A stretch of DNA of 64,000 bases from Chloroflexota bacterium. GTDB taxonomy: Bacteria; Chloroflexota; Anaerolineae; UBA4142. The notes beneath the pieces were generated by a model. That model was not told the DNA's origin. It saw only the letters and a program-made list of their open reading frames with translations, and searched no databases. Of the stretch, positions 23,812 through 33,658 are shown in pieces. Positions within the stretch are counted from its first letter, which is position 1. Each line of letters opens with the position of its first letter. The translations under genes and the position numbers were made by a program. The stretch is taken from the NCBI GenBank assembly GCA_023381515.1, contig JAMCQI010000110.1, positions 74,175-138,174 on the forward strand. The letters are read 5' to 3'.

Positions 23812-24000
23812 CGTGAGACGTAAAATGTGACGCGTGATAGGCCAGATGACCAGGTGCTGGGTCCATTGCAGTTTGGCCTCACGTATCACGCATCACGTTT
23901 TTCGCTTCGCCTTTCACGTCACTGGCCCCGCAGTCCCCCTGCGGGGGTCGCGGGATCACTTGTCACCGGCCACTTGCCACTCGTCACTCGCCACCCGGTT
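23812..24000. repeat. Heptamer-period arrays upstream of secG and at the end of the next gene
   Basis: Words such as GTGAGAC-GTAAAAT-GTGACGC-GTGATAG, CACGTAT-CACGCAT-CACG and CACTTGC-CACTCGT-CACTCGC all keep 7-base spacing. The last group encodes the C-terminal ASDEWQVAGDK of the cysteine-rich protein. Confidence 0.7.
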
Positions 24001-24300
24001 CCGGCATTGCGGACAGCCTTTCTTTGGGTCCTTGATATCCACCCGGTGTTCCCGGCAGTAGGCCGTCACTTCTACCTTGCGGAGAAGGCCAAACATGGAC
24101 TTGGCCACGGTGGCCCGGAGCACCAGATTCGGCGAGCCGTTGGCCGCCAGAATGTCCGGCACGGGGCACGCCTGGCACAGGGCAGGCCTCCACGGCTCCG
24201 AATGCCGGTTCAACTGGATGAGGCGGCACTCTTCCGTGCTGCGCCCCCGATAGTAATCAGAGAAATAATAACGGCATTCCTTGCCGTACGGTGTTCGCAT
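23956..24300 (-). CDS. Small cysteine-rich conserved protein
   Basis: 114 residues of unknown function. Cysteines at C9, C25, CQAC (42-45), C82 and CPQC (95-98) suggest a metal-binding protein, possibly zinc or an iron-sulfur cluster. It starts one base after the stop of the upstream small gene (TAG-G-ATG), so the two are coupled. The final ~11 residues are encoded by a heptamer repeat and are unlikely to matter for the fold. No family can be named. Confidence 0.7.
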   Translation of the reverse strand: MRTPYGKECRYYFSDYYRGRSTEECRLIQLNRHSEPWRPALCQACPVPDILAANGSPNLVLRATVAKSMFGLLRKVEVTAYCREHRVDIKDPKKGCPQCRNRVASDEWQVAGDK

Positions 24301-24301
24301 C

Positions 24302-24637
24302 CTATCTTTCTATTTTCTTTCTAACTCGAGGCATTCTTGCCGTTTGAGTTTGGATCTCGCGCTCGCCGATCAGCCAGCGCGCGTCCACATAGCGGGAATA
24401 GCCCATCGCCTGCAGTTCCTGGACGGCGCGATCGACCGCGGCCCGGTCCGCGCCTTCCCATACCTCCAAAAAGGCGCCGGGGGTAGCGGGGAGGCGATAG
24501 CCCATCTCCGGCGTGAGACCGGCCTCTTTGGCAATGACGCCCACCCGCGCGATAAAGTCGGACTGAGCGACCGGCGACAGTCCCCACCAGGCCTCTTTAT
24601 AGGTTCCAATCACAATCAATGCTGTTCGTCTAACCAT
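24302..24637 (-). CDS. Small conserved protein of unknown function
   Basis: I use the ATG that opens MVRRTALIVIGTYKEAWW because AAGGA lies just before it; the longer version begins in repeat-like sequence. About 110 residues with an alpha/beta pattern (VRRTALIVIGTY, SDFIARVGVIAKEAG, GAFLEVWEGADRAAVDRAVQELQAMG), which resembles a dimeric ferredoxin-like barrel. The end is basic. It is coupled to the cysteine-rich protein gene downstream. No motif allows a function. Confidence 0.65.
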   Translation of the reverse strand: MVRRTALIVIGTYKEAWWGLSPVAQSDFIARVGVIAKEAGLTPEMGYRLPATPGAFLEVWEGADRAAVDRAVQELQAMGYSRYVDARWLIGEREIQTQTARMPRVRKKIER

Positions 24638-24706
24638 TCCAATCCTTCTGATCCCGGAGCGGCTTCGCCGATTCCGACCTTCGGCCTGCAATGACCGCCA
24701 GACCAT

Positions 24707-25035
24707 ATTTTATCACATTCATAGACCGCGTGCCAAGTAAGCAAAACCTCTATCCGAGGGGAGTAAGACATGAGCTCTGACCTCTACCGCCGACTACTCG
24801 GGTGCGGGACTCCTGCGCGCGGCCAGGGACCGGGACACCGGACTAGTCCAGTCAGGATCGAGATGGCCATGAATCTCCAGATAGTTCCTGCATCAGTTCA
24901 GAGGCTCTGCCCGGTCCGGAAGGGAACGCGCCCGGACCTTACAGCGGATACGGATTTGCGTTTCCATCGGGGCGCCTTGCCGGAATCGTAAAGCCGCGGG
25001 ATGTTATGACAAACGGCGAACAACGCAGGGAGAGA
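24707..25035. other. Intergenic region without a recognisable gene
   Basis: One short plus-strand ORF (24770-24991) has no ribosome site and no recognisable sequence. I see no RNA gene or repeat in this stretch. Confidence 0.4.
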
Positions 25036-25067
25036 AAAAGTGCCCACCGGTCATAGGCCAGTGGGCA
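25036..25067 (-). terminator. Terminator downstream of the beta-helix remnant
   Basis: TGCCCAC (25041-25047) pairs with GTGGGCA (25061-25067); on the minus strand the stem is followed by CTTTTT. It ends transcripts from the DUF1232 gene and the remnant. Confidence 0.6.
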
Positions 25068-25126
25068 ATGCTCGTATTTCCTGTGTACACTTGCGAACGC
25101 AAGGTGGTTCGTCGCCGTGCTTGACG

Positions 25127-25663
25127 CTATCGCTGGATCAACGGCAAATAGAGATGCAGATTCGCGCCGTTCAACTGCAATTCAAACGCACCCATGTCGC
25201 AGAAGCTTCCTTGTGGGCGCGTGACGCCGCGCTGATCCGTTGGGAGACATGCGCTGCTGCTGCCGGGAGCTGCCGGGTTTCCCGCATTGAGCGCCGGGCT
25301 GGACGACACGAGGGCATGAGTCAAGGTACCCCCGCCATTATCTTTCAGCGCGTCCAGTTTCGCGTCCAGCGGGGTGCTGCTCGTGCCGACCTTGTCGCCG
25401 GACACTCCATTCGTGAAACCGGTGCAGCCGGCATCATTCCCGATCAAATTGTAGCCGCCGGTGATAAACGCCCCTGAACAATCAGGTTTACTGTTGGTCG
25501 CCGATTTATCGAAATTGCCGGCGATAATTGAATTTAGCACGGTGAACGTTCCGCCGCTGTAAGCGCCCCCGCCGTGTCCCTTAGCCGCCGGATCATTTTC
25601 GGCCGTATTATTCGTGATCGTCACATTGTTCAAGGTCACCGTGTCGGATGGAGTGCGCGGCCG
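25127..25663 (-). pseudogene. C-terminal remnant of a secreted beta-helix (choice-of-anchor type) protein
   Basis: About 170 residues of a right-handed beta-helix protein: VTITNNTAEND, GGGAYSGGTFTVLNSIIAGN, GGYNLIGNDAGCTGF, and the closing SPALNAGNPA...DQRGVTRPQG..CDMGAFELQ block that ends many polymorphic surface proteins. The C-terminus is LHLYLPLIQR, a Chloroflexota-like hydrophobic tag. The N-terminal part and signal peptide are missing. The frame runs directly out of the TAG stop of the DUF1232 gene, which indicates that a deletion joined the two. Likely not translated as such. Confidence 0.75.
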
Positions 25664-26056
25664 CTACGACCAGAGGTGGTAGAGGAAGAGGAGGATGAGC
25701 GCGGCCAGGAGGAGCCAGATCGCAATGATAGCGGCGGCCGCCGCACGGTTCACCGGCTTGCCCTGGCGCAGGACCTCTTCGGACTTGGCCCGGCATTCCG
25801 CGGCGACGTTGGCAGGGATCATTTTGAGGGCGAGCCAGACGCCCAGAGGGATGATGACGAGGTCGTCGAGATAGCCGAGGATAGGGATAAAGTCGGGGAT
25901 CAGGTCGAGAGGGCTCAAGGCATAGCCGACGACGCAGGCAGCGAAGATTCGGGCGGGCAGTGGGACGCGCGGGTCGCGGTAGGCGAGATAGATGGCATAG
26001 ACCTCGACTTGAAGGCGGCGGGCGGCCTGTTTCCATCGGTCGAGAAATTGGCGCAT
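25664..26056 (-). CDS. YkvA-like DUF1232 membrane protein
   Basis: Small protein of unknown function with a DUF1232 domain. From the ATG giving MRQFLDRWKQAARRL (an earlier ATG adds five residues) it is about 130 residues. Seen: FAACVVGYALSPLDLIPDFIPILGYLDDLVIIPLGVWLALKMIP, the hallmark SPxDLIPDFxPxxGYxDD segment, then a C-terminal membrane helix (AAAAAIIAIWLLLAALILLFLYH). The gene stops just where the beta-helix remnant begins. Confidence 0.88.
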   Translation of the reverse strand: MRQFLDRWKQAARRLQVEVYAIYLAYRDPRVPLPARIFAACVVGYALSPLDLIPDFIPILGYLDDLVIIPLGVWLALKMIPANVAAECRAKSEEVLRQGKPVNRAAAAAIIAIWLLLAALILLFLYHLWS

Positions 26057-26145
26057 GGCAGAATTATACACCGCTCAAGCCTAAAATCCAGATCGCCTGG
26101 CGCTCTCTGCACTTGCGCGGCCGATAGGGAAGGGATTTTTGGAGT

Positions 26146-26174
26146 GGAGGCCCAGCAAATGATACTGGGCCTCC
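26146..26174 (-). terminator. Terminator-like hairpin after the dihydroorotate dehydrogenase homologue
   Basis: GGAGGCCCAG (26146-26155) and CTGGGCCTCC (26165-26174) form a perfect 10-bp stem with a 9-base loop. On the minus strand ACTCCAAAAATCCC follows, so there is no U tract and termination may be weak. Confidence 0.5.
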
Positions 26175-26181
26175 GTTCACA

Positions 26182-27189
<1,008 letters not shown>

Positions 27190-27216
27190 AGAAAGACCTC
27201 CGGTGAGTGCGTTTAG

Positions 27217-27320
27217 TGATTAGGTGATTAGGTTATTAGGTAATTGGCAATGACAAAAGGGAAATGAAAAGCGTGAAACGACAGCACCTCACGTTTCACG
27301 CTTTACGTTTTACGCTCTAC
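27217..27320. repeat. Heptamer-period arrays between nifJ and the PyrD-like gene
   Basis: TGATTAG-GTGATTA-GGTTATT-AGGTAATTGG, then CACGTTT-CACGCTT-TACGTTT-TACGCTC. Two different word families with the same 7-base period occupy the whole spacer. Confidence 0.75.
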
Positions 27321-30300
27321 TTGTTCTCAGTACCGTTCCATTTCATGGCCGCGAGCTGTTGGTACATGTTCCAGCTCTTCTCGACGTCCTCTTGGGCGAG
27401 TTTGAGCAGCCGCTCGGCCGCTTCCTCATCGCTTTGGACGAGCATGGTGTAACGGGTTTCGTTGTAGGCGTATTTTTCGAGCGGTATGCTCGGCGCTTTG
27501 GAATCGAGCTGGAGCGGATTCCTCCCTTCCTTGGCGAGGGCGGGATTGTAGCGGAAGAGGGGCCAGTAGCCGGCCATCACGGCCAATTTTTGCTGGTCCA
27601 GCCCCTGAGCATTGTCGATGCCTTGTTGGATGCAGTGACTGTAGGCGATGATGAGCGACGGTCCGGGGTAGGCCTCCGCCTCCATAAAGGCCTTGATCGT
27701 TTGCGAGTCGTTGGCGCCCAGAGCGATACGGGCGACATAGATGTTGCCGTAGGTCATCGCGATGAGGGCGAGGTCCTTTTTCGCAAGCGGCTTGCCGCCG
27801 GCGGCGAATTTCGCGACCGCGCCGCGGGGGGTCGATTTGGACATCTGCCCACCCGTGTTCGAATAGACTTCGGTGTCGAGCACGAGGACATTGACGTTGC
27901 GGCCGGAGGCGAGAACGTGGTCCAATCCGCCATAGCCGATGTCGTACGCCCAGCCATCGCCGCCGACGATCCACACGCTCTTTTTGACGAGTATATCGGC
28001 GATGGACAGAAGCTCGCGGGCCTTGGACTGCGTGGGCGAACCCCCATTCGCCCCCACCAGGGCCTGCAATTTCTCTTTGAGCAGTTGGACGCGGCCACGC
28101 TGGCGCAAGATGCCAACCTCGTTCGATTGGTCCGCGGTCAGGAGGTCGTGCACGAGGTCGCCGCCAAGCGTGTCGGCGAGCGCGTGCAACAGTTCGCCTG
28201 CGTATTCGTAGCGCTTGTCGAGGGTGAGGCGGAAGCCGAGGCCGAACTCGGCATTGTCCTCAAAGAGCGAGTTGGACCAGGCGGGCCCGCGGCCCTCGGC
28301 GTTCAGCGTCCACGGCGTCGTCGGGAGATTGCCGCCGTAGATGGAGGAGCAGCCGGTCGCATTCGCGACGAGCGCACGGTCGCCGAAGAGCTGGCTGATC
28401 AGGCGCACATAGGGAGTTTCGCCGCAGCCGGCGCATGCACCCGAGAATTCGAACAGAGGCTCGAGGAGTTGCGAATCCTTGACGAGCAAGGGATTGATTT
28501 TGGTCCGGTCCATCTCCGGGATTTTGGAGAAGAACTCCCAGTTCTCGTTTTCCTGTTCGCGGATGGGCGGCTGGGGCGCCATGTTGATCGCCTTGAGTCC
28601 GGCCTGACTCTTGTTCTTGACCGGGCAGACTTCGACACAGAGTGTGCAGCCGGTGCAGTCTTCCGGCGAGACCTGAAGCGAGTATTTGTCGTTCGGAAAT
28701 TCCTTCCAGCGCGCGGCCGCGCTCTTGAAGGTCGCGGGCGCCCCCTCGAGATACTTGGGCTCGTAGACTTTGGCGCGGATGACCGAGTGCGGGCAGACGA
28801 GGACGCATTTGCCGCACTGGATGCAGATATTCTCATCCCAAACGGGGATTTCGAGTGTGATGTTGCGCTTTTCCCACCTGGCGGTGCCGACCGGGTAGGT
28901 GCCGTCGACGGGGAGGGCACTCACAGGCAAATCGTCGCCGCGGCCGGCAATCATCTCCGCAGTCACCTTTTGGACAAACTCGGGCGCCCGGGGAGAGACG
29001 GGCGGACGCATGTCGAAAGTGCTGGTCAGGGTATTCGGCACCTTGACCTCATAGAGACGGTCGAGGGTGCTGTCCACGGCGGCAAAGTTCTTTTGGACGA
29101 CCGCTTCGCCGCGCTTTTTGTAGGTCTTTTCAATCGCGTGCTTGATGGCCGCAATGGCCTCCTCCCGCGGAAGGACGTTGCTGATGGCGAAGAAGCTGGT
29201 CTGCATCACGGTATTGATGCGGGCCCCCATGCCGGTCTTTTTGGCAACGCTGTAGGCGTCGATGACGAAAAAGCGGAGCTTTTTGTCGACGATTTGCTTC
29301 TGGACCGAGCGGGGCAGGTGGTCCCAGACCTCGTCAGGACCGTAGGGGCTGTTCAGCAAAAAGGTGGCGCCGGGCGCGGCGGCCTTGAGCATCTCGTAGC
29401 GCTCGAGGAATGAGAATTGATGGCAGGCGACGAAATTCGCCGAGTTGATGAGGTAGGAGGAATGGATGGGCTTGCTTCCAAAGCGCAGGTGCGAGGTGGT
29501 CATCGTGCCCGATTTTTTCGAATCGTAGACGAAATAGCCTTGGGCGTAATTGTCGGTATCTTCGCCGATAATCTTGATCGAGTTCTTGTTCGCACCCACG
29601 GTGCCGTCGGAACCGAGACCGTAGAACATGGCGCGCACCATGCTCGGGCTTTCGGTCGAGAAGGCGGGGTCGTAGGCGAGACTCGTGTGCGTCACGTCGT
29701 CGTTGATGCCGATGGTAAAGTGGTTCTTGGGCTGCGGCTTGGACATCTCGTCGAGAACGCCCTTGACCATCGCAGGCGTGAAATCTTTCGAGGAGAGGCC
29801 ATAGCGGCCGCCAATAACTGTCGGGACGGCTCCAAAGTAGGAGGGATAAAGAGTGCGACTTTCGGAAATCGCGTTCACCACGTCGAGGTAAAGCGGTTCG
29901 CCGGGGCTGCCGGGTTCTTTCGTGCGGTCGAGGACGGCAATCGTCTTGGTTGTGGCGGGCAGCGCCTTGACGAAATGCTCAATCGAGAAGGGGCGATAAA
30001 GGCGGACCTTGAGGACGCCGACCTTTTCGCCGTTCTCTTCATTCAGAAAGTCCACGGTCTCTTGCGCGACTTCGGCGCCGGAGCCCATGAGGACGAGGAC
30101 GCGTTCCGCATCGGGAGCGCCGACATAGTCGAACAGGTGATACTGGCGCCCGACAATCTGGGCGAAGCGGTCCATGGTCTTTTGGACGATGTCGGGGGTC
30201 GCGAGATAGTAAGGGTTGACGGTTTCGCGCGCCTGGAAATAGGTATCGGGGTTCTGGGCGGTGCCGCGCATGACGGGGTGATCGGGCGAGAGGCCGCGGG

Positions 30301-30913
30301 CGCGGTGGGCGCGCACGAGGTCGTCGTCGATCATGGCGCGGACGTCGTCCTGAGTGAGCTGCTCGACCTTCATCACTTCATGCGAGGTGCGAAAGCCGTC
30401 AAAGAAATGCAGAAACGGCACGCGGGCTTGCAGGGTGGCGGCATGCGTAACCAGGGCGAGGTCCATCACTTCTTGCACCGAGTTGGAACAGAGCAGGGCA
30501 AAGCCGGTCTGGCGCGTGGCCATCACATCACTGTGATCGCCAAAAATGGATAGGCCCTGAGCCGCGAGCGATCGCGCGCTGACGTGAAAGACGGTGGAGG
30601 TGAGTTCGCCGGCAATCTTGTACATATTCGGGATCATGAGCAGCAAGCCCTGGCTGGCGGTAAAGGTGGTCGTGAGCGATCCCGTTTGCAGGGCGCCGTG
30701 GACGGCGCCGGCGGCGCCCCCCTCACTCTGCATCTCGACGACCAGGGGGACGGTCCCCCACAGGTTCGGGCGATGCTCGGCTGACCATTGGTCGGCCCAT
30801 TCGCCCATGGGCGAAGAGGGTGTGATGGGAAAGATGGCGATAACTTCGCTGGCTTGATGAGCAATATAGGCAGCCGCCTCATTGGCGTCTAGCGTGACTT
30901 GATTTCGAGACAT
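27317..30913 (-). CDS. nifJ: Pyruvate:ferredoxin (flavodoxin) oxidoreductase
   Basis: Single-chain PFOR that oxidises pyruvate to acetyl-CoA and CO2 and reduces ferredoxin in anaerobic metabolism. The 1198 residues carry the whole domain order: pyrimidine domain with EANEAAAYIAHQASEV-type start and FPITPSSPMGEW; the two-cluster ferredoxin domain CIQCGKCVLVCPHSVI and CTGCTLCVEVCPVKN; the proximal cluster cysteines in GACAGCGETPY and ATGCSSIYGGN; and TPP binding in GDGWAYDIGYGG and DTEVYSNTGGQMSKSTPRG. Length matches the family. AAAGGAG precedes the ATG. Confidence 0.97.
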   Translation of the reverse strand: MSRNQVTLDANEAAAYIAHQASEVIAIFPITPSSPMGEWADQWSAEHRPNLWGTVPLVVEMQSEGGAAGAVHGALQTGSLTTTFTASQGLLLMIPNMYKIAGELTSTVFHVSARSLAAQGLSIFGDHSDVMATRQTGFALLCSNSVQEVMDLALVTHAATLQARVPFLHFFDGFRTSHEVMKVEQLTQDDVRAMIDDDLVRAHRARGLSPDHPVMRGTAQNPDTYFQARETVNPYYLATPDIVQKTMDRFAQIVGRQYHLFDYVGAPDAERVLVLMGSGAEVAQETVDFLNEENGEKVGVLKVRLYRPFSIEHFVKALPATTKTIAVLDRTKEPGSPGEPLYLDVVNAISESRTLYPSYFGAVPTVIGGRYGLSSKDFTPAMVKGVLDEMSKPQPKNHFTIGINDDVTHTSLAYDPAFSTESPSMVRAMFYGLGSDGTVGANKNSIKIIGEDTDNYAQGYFVYDSKKSGTMTTSHLRFGSKPIHSSYLINSANFVACHQFSFLERYEMLKAAAPGATFLLNSPYGPDEVWDHLPRSVQKQIVDKKLRFFVIDAYSVAKKTGMGARINTVMQTSFFAISNVLPREEAIAAIKHAIEKTYKKRGEAVVQKNFAAVDSTLDRLYEVKVPNTLTSTFDMRPPVSPRAPEFVQKVTAEMIAGRGDDLPVSALPVDGTYPVGTARWEKRNITLEIPVWDENICIQCGKCVLVCPHSVIRAKVYEPKYLEGAPATFKSAAARWKEFPNDKYSLQVSPEDCTGCTLCVEVCPVKNKSQAGLKAINMAPQPPIREQENENWEFFSKIPEMDRTKINPLLVKDSQLLEPLFEFSGACAGCGETPYVRLISQLFGDRALVANATGCSSIYGGNLPTTPWTLNAEGRGPAWSNSLFEDNAEFGLGFRLTLDKRYEYAGELLHALADTLGGDLVHDLLTADQSNEVGILRQRGRVQLLKEKLQALVGANGGSPTQSKARELLSIADILVKKSVWIVGGDGWAYDIGYGGLDHVLASGRNVNVLVLDTEVYSNTGGQMSKSTPRGAVAKFAAGGKPLAKKDLALIAMTYGNIYVARIALGANDSQTIKAFMEAEAYPGPSLIIAYSHCIQQGIDNAQGLDQQKLAVMAGYWPLFRYNPALAKEGRNPLQLDSKAPSIPLEKYAYNETRYTMLVQSDEEAAERLLKLAQEDVEKSWNMYQQLAAMKWNGTENK

Positions 30914-31042
30914 GGTATCCCCACTCCTTTGGGTTAGTAGCGCATCCTATATGATAGTCTCGCGCGGTATCGAAATGGTTCTTTTTAGGTCAAAATAGAG
31001 TCGGTATCCTAAATTGCGGCTCAGAGAAGGGGTCGGGGCCGC

Positions 31043-32071
31043 TCAAACGCCGACATATTTGGAGTAGAGGCTGCGGGCAATGGCCGGATCGTCGGTGCCC
31101 TTGATAATCGCGCGCGCATCAGGAAAAATGGTCAGCTCGTAGTTGTCGGCGGTGAGACGGACAAGGTACTCGTTCGCCGAGACGGAGCCGGCGCTGCTCA
31201 GGCGCTGGGCGATGGCGGCGAGGTCGAGTTGATGGCCCCGCCCTGGATTGACCTGGATGGCATTGCGCCCGCACAAGGAAACGGCAGTGGCTCCGGGCCG
31301 CTCGCCTTCGAGGTATTCAAACCGGTCCTGCCCGCACGTGACGCAGTCGCTCCTGCGGGTCACGGCAAAGACCTCAAAGGAATTCTCCCATACATCCACG
31401 TGGATCAAGCCGGGGTTGCGTTCCCCGGCGCCGACGAGGAGTTTGATCGCTTCGGCGCAGGCGAGGGAGGCCATGACGTTCACGATCGGGGCGATCACGC
31501 CGGCCGTGTCGCAGGTCGGCAGGGTACCGGGCGGCGGCTCGTGCTGGAAAATGCAGCGCAGACACGCCGTCTCGTATGGAACAATCGTCATGGTCATGCC
31601 GGTGCTGCCGACGGCGCCGGCGTAGATCCAGGGGATGCGGTTCTTGACGCACGCATCGTTGATGAGGAAACGCGTCTCAAAGTTGTCGGTGCCGTCCAGA
31701 ACGAGGCTGGCGCCCTGGATCAACTCCTCGATATTCTCGGCGTTCACGTCGATTGCGCGTCCTTCGATCCGGATGGAGGAATTGACGCGGGCGAGTTTTT
31801 CGGCGGCGGCGATGGCTTTGGGCATGCCGCGGGTGACGTCGGCCTCGTCAAAGAGCACCTGGCGCTGCAGATTGTTCAGCTCCACATAGTCGCGATCGAC
31901 GATGATGAGGGTGCCCACGCCCGCGCGCGCGAGCGTATTGGCCATGACCGTCCCATTCGCGCCGCAGCCGATGAGAACGATACGACCGGCGAGCAGTCGT
32001 TCCTGACCGGCCGCCCCGAGGGAAGGAAAAATGATCTGGCGCAGATAGCGCTCTCGTTCGTTTGGCTCCAT
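31043..32071 (-). CDS. ThiF/MoeB/HesA-type adenylyltransferase
   Basis: E1-like enzyme that adenylates the C-terminus of a small sulfur-carrier protein (ThiS, MoaD or similar). From the ATG giving MEPNERERYLRQIIFP it is 342 residues. Seen: VLIGCGANGTVMANTLARAGVG nucleotide loop, DRDYVELNNLQRQ with the conserved asparagine and arginines, DGTDNFETRFLINDAC, and zinc cysteines CLRC and CVTC. The ~90-residue C-terminal addition (after GRNAIQVNPG) is E1-specific. A MoeB-like role would serve the molybdenum enzyme further right, but this is only inference. Confidence 0.87.
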   Translation of the reverse strand: MEPNERERYLRQIIFPSLGAAGQERLLAGRIVLIGCGANGTVMANTLARAGVGTLIIVDRDYVELNNLQRQVLFDEADVTRGMPKAIAAAEKLARVNSSIRIEGRAIDVNAENIEELIQGASLVLDGTDNFETRFLINDACVKNRIPWIYAGAVGSTGMTMTIVPYETACLRCIFQHEPPPGTLPTCDTAGVIAPIVNVMASLACAEAIKLLVGAGERNPGLIHVDVWENSFEVFAVTRRSDCVTCGQDRFEYLEGERPGATAVSLCGRNAIQVNPGRGHQLDLAAIAQRLSSAGSVSANEYLVRLTADNYELTIFPDARAIIKGTDDPAIARSLYSKYVGV

Positions 32072-32165
32072 CCGTGTGATTATAGCGCGTTTCGATGCAG
32101 GTGGCAAAAGGCCAAGCGGCCGAGCGAGGAAATCGAACGTCGAAAGCGTTCTCTGGAAATATCCT

Positions 32166-32194
32166 TTGCCAACCCTCGGCGAGTGTGATATAAT
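32166..32194 (+). promoter_or_regulatory. Promoter at the start of the purine island
   Basis: TTGCCA (32166-32171) and a perfect TATAAT (32189-32194), 17 bases apart, in the divergent gap before the amidohydrolase gene. Confidence 0.7.
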
Positions 32195-32279
32195 GACGGG
32201 AGAAATGACACTCTGGCCCATTCTTGGTCGCGGCGCCGCGCCTAGGATGAGCCGATTTTTTCATAAGGCGAGTACATCA

Positions 32280-33644
32280 ATGGCGACGCTACTCCTGCGG
32301 AACGCCGAAGTGGTCGTAGCAATGGACGCCTCCCGACGCGAGATCAGGGACGGCGCGCTGTTCGTTCGAGATCATGTGATTGAGCAGGTGGGGCCGTCGT
32401 CCGAGCTACCCCTCACTGCGGACCGGATCATCGATGCGCATGGAATGATCGTCCTTCCCGGCCTCGTCAATACGCATCACCACCTCTATCAAACTCTCAC
32501 CCGTGCAATACCTGCCGCGCAAGACGCCGATCTATTCCATTGGCTCAAGACGCTCTACCCGGTCTGGGCCGAACTCACGCCGGAGGCCGTCTATACGAGC
32601 GCGCTGGTGGGATTGAGCGAGCTCATTCTGACGGGCTGCACGACGGCGGCCGACCACCTTTACCTTTTTCCGAACGGTTCCCGGCTGGACGACGAAATTC
32701 GCGCGGCGCGCGAGATCGGCATCCGTTTTCATCCGACTCGCGGCTCCATGTCGTTGGGAGAATCCAAGGGGGGACTGCCGCCGGACCGGGTATGCGAGGA
32801 CGAGGAGGCCATCCTGCTGGATTCGCGGCGCGTGATCGAGACTTTTCACGATCCCGACCCGCTCTCGATGTGTCGAGTGGGTGTCGCGCCGTGCTCGCCC
32901 TTTTCCGTCACCCCTGCATTGATGCAGGAGTCGGCACATCTCGCCCGTGCGTACCATGTCCGGCTGCATACCCACCTCGCCGAGACGCGGGATGAAGAGG
33001 ACTTTTGTTTAGGCAAATTCGGCCGGCGGCCAGTCGACTATGCCGAACACTTGGAGTGGCTCGGACAAGACGTCTGGTTTGCGCACAGCGTGTGGGTGAA
33101 GGATTCCGAGATCGGGCGGTATGCGCGCACCGGCACCGGCGTGGCCCATTGCCCGACGTCGAACATGCGGCTGGCGTCGGGAATTGCGCCCATTATCAAG
33201 ATGGTGGAGTGTGGCGTGAGGGTCGGCTTGGGCGTGGATGGGAGCGCCTCGAATGATTCTTCACACATGCTTGCCGAAGCGCGGCAGGCAATGCTCTTGC
33301 AGCGCGTACAAGGCAATCCCGGGGCGCTGACGGCGCGCCAGGCGTTGGCCCTGGCGACGCGGGGCGGGGCGGAGGTCTTGGGCCGCGAGGACATTGGGTC
33401 GCTCGAGGCGGGCAAGGCAGCAGATTTTGTGGCGATTGATCTGAACCGGGTGGAGTACGCGGGCGCACTGCACGATCCGGTGGCGGCATTGGTTTTTTGC
33501 GCGACGCCGCGCGTGGACCTCTCGGTCATCAACGGCCGCGTCGTGGTCGAGGACGGGCACCTGACGACGGTGGATTTGCCGCCGGTGATCGAGCGGCACA
33601 ACCGCATCGCGCGCGAAATGGTGGAGCGCGCGGGAGCGCGGTAG
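32280..33644 (+). CDS. 8-oxoguanine deaminase-like amidohydrolase
   Basis: Zinc amidohydrolase most similar in pattern to 8-oxoguanine deaminases (8-oxoguanine to urate). 454 residues from the ATG giving MATLLLRNAEVVVAMD; the upstream in-frame ATGs lie in the promoter region. Metal and catalytic sites: NTHHHLYQTLTR (H66/H68), RLHTHLAET, VWFAHSVWV, and GLGVDGSASND. The neighbouring adenine deaminase gene begins 15 bases after its stop. Guanine deaminase or another aminohydrolase of this class cannot be excluded. Confidence 0.82.
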   Translation: MATLLLRNAEVVVAMDASRREIRDGALFVRDHVIEQVGPSSELPLTADRIIDAHGMIVLPGLVNTHHHLYQTLTRAIPAAQDADLFHWLKTLYPVWAELTPEAVYTSALVGLSELILTGCTTAADHLYLFPNGSRLDDEIRAAREIGIRFHPTRGSMSLGESKGGLPPDRVCEDEEAILLDSRRVIETFHDPDPLSMCRVGVAPCSPFSVTPALMQESAHLARAYHVRLHTHLAETRDEEDFCLGKFGRRPVDYAEHLEWLGQDVWFAHSVWVKDSEIGRYARTGTGVAHCPTSNMRLASGIAPIIKMVECGVRVGLGVDGSASNDSSHMLAEARQAMLLQRVQGNPGALTARQALALATRGGAEVLGREDIGSLEAGKAADFVAIDLNRVEYAGALHDPVAALVFCATPRVDLSVINGRVVVEDGHLTTVDLPPVIERHNRIAREMVERAGAR

Positions 33645-33658
33645 AAGGATTCTGGCTC

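Noticed and set aside
24770..24991. Short plus-strand ORF in the 24.7-25.1 kb gap
   Set aside because: No ribosome site, no recognisable protein pattern, and composition similar to non-coding flanks.
27359..29413. 684-codon plus-strand ORF opposite nifJ
   Set aside because: Antisense shadow of a GC-rich gene; sequence is low-complexity and without domains.
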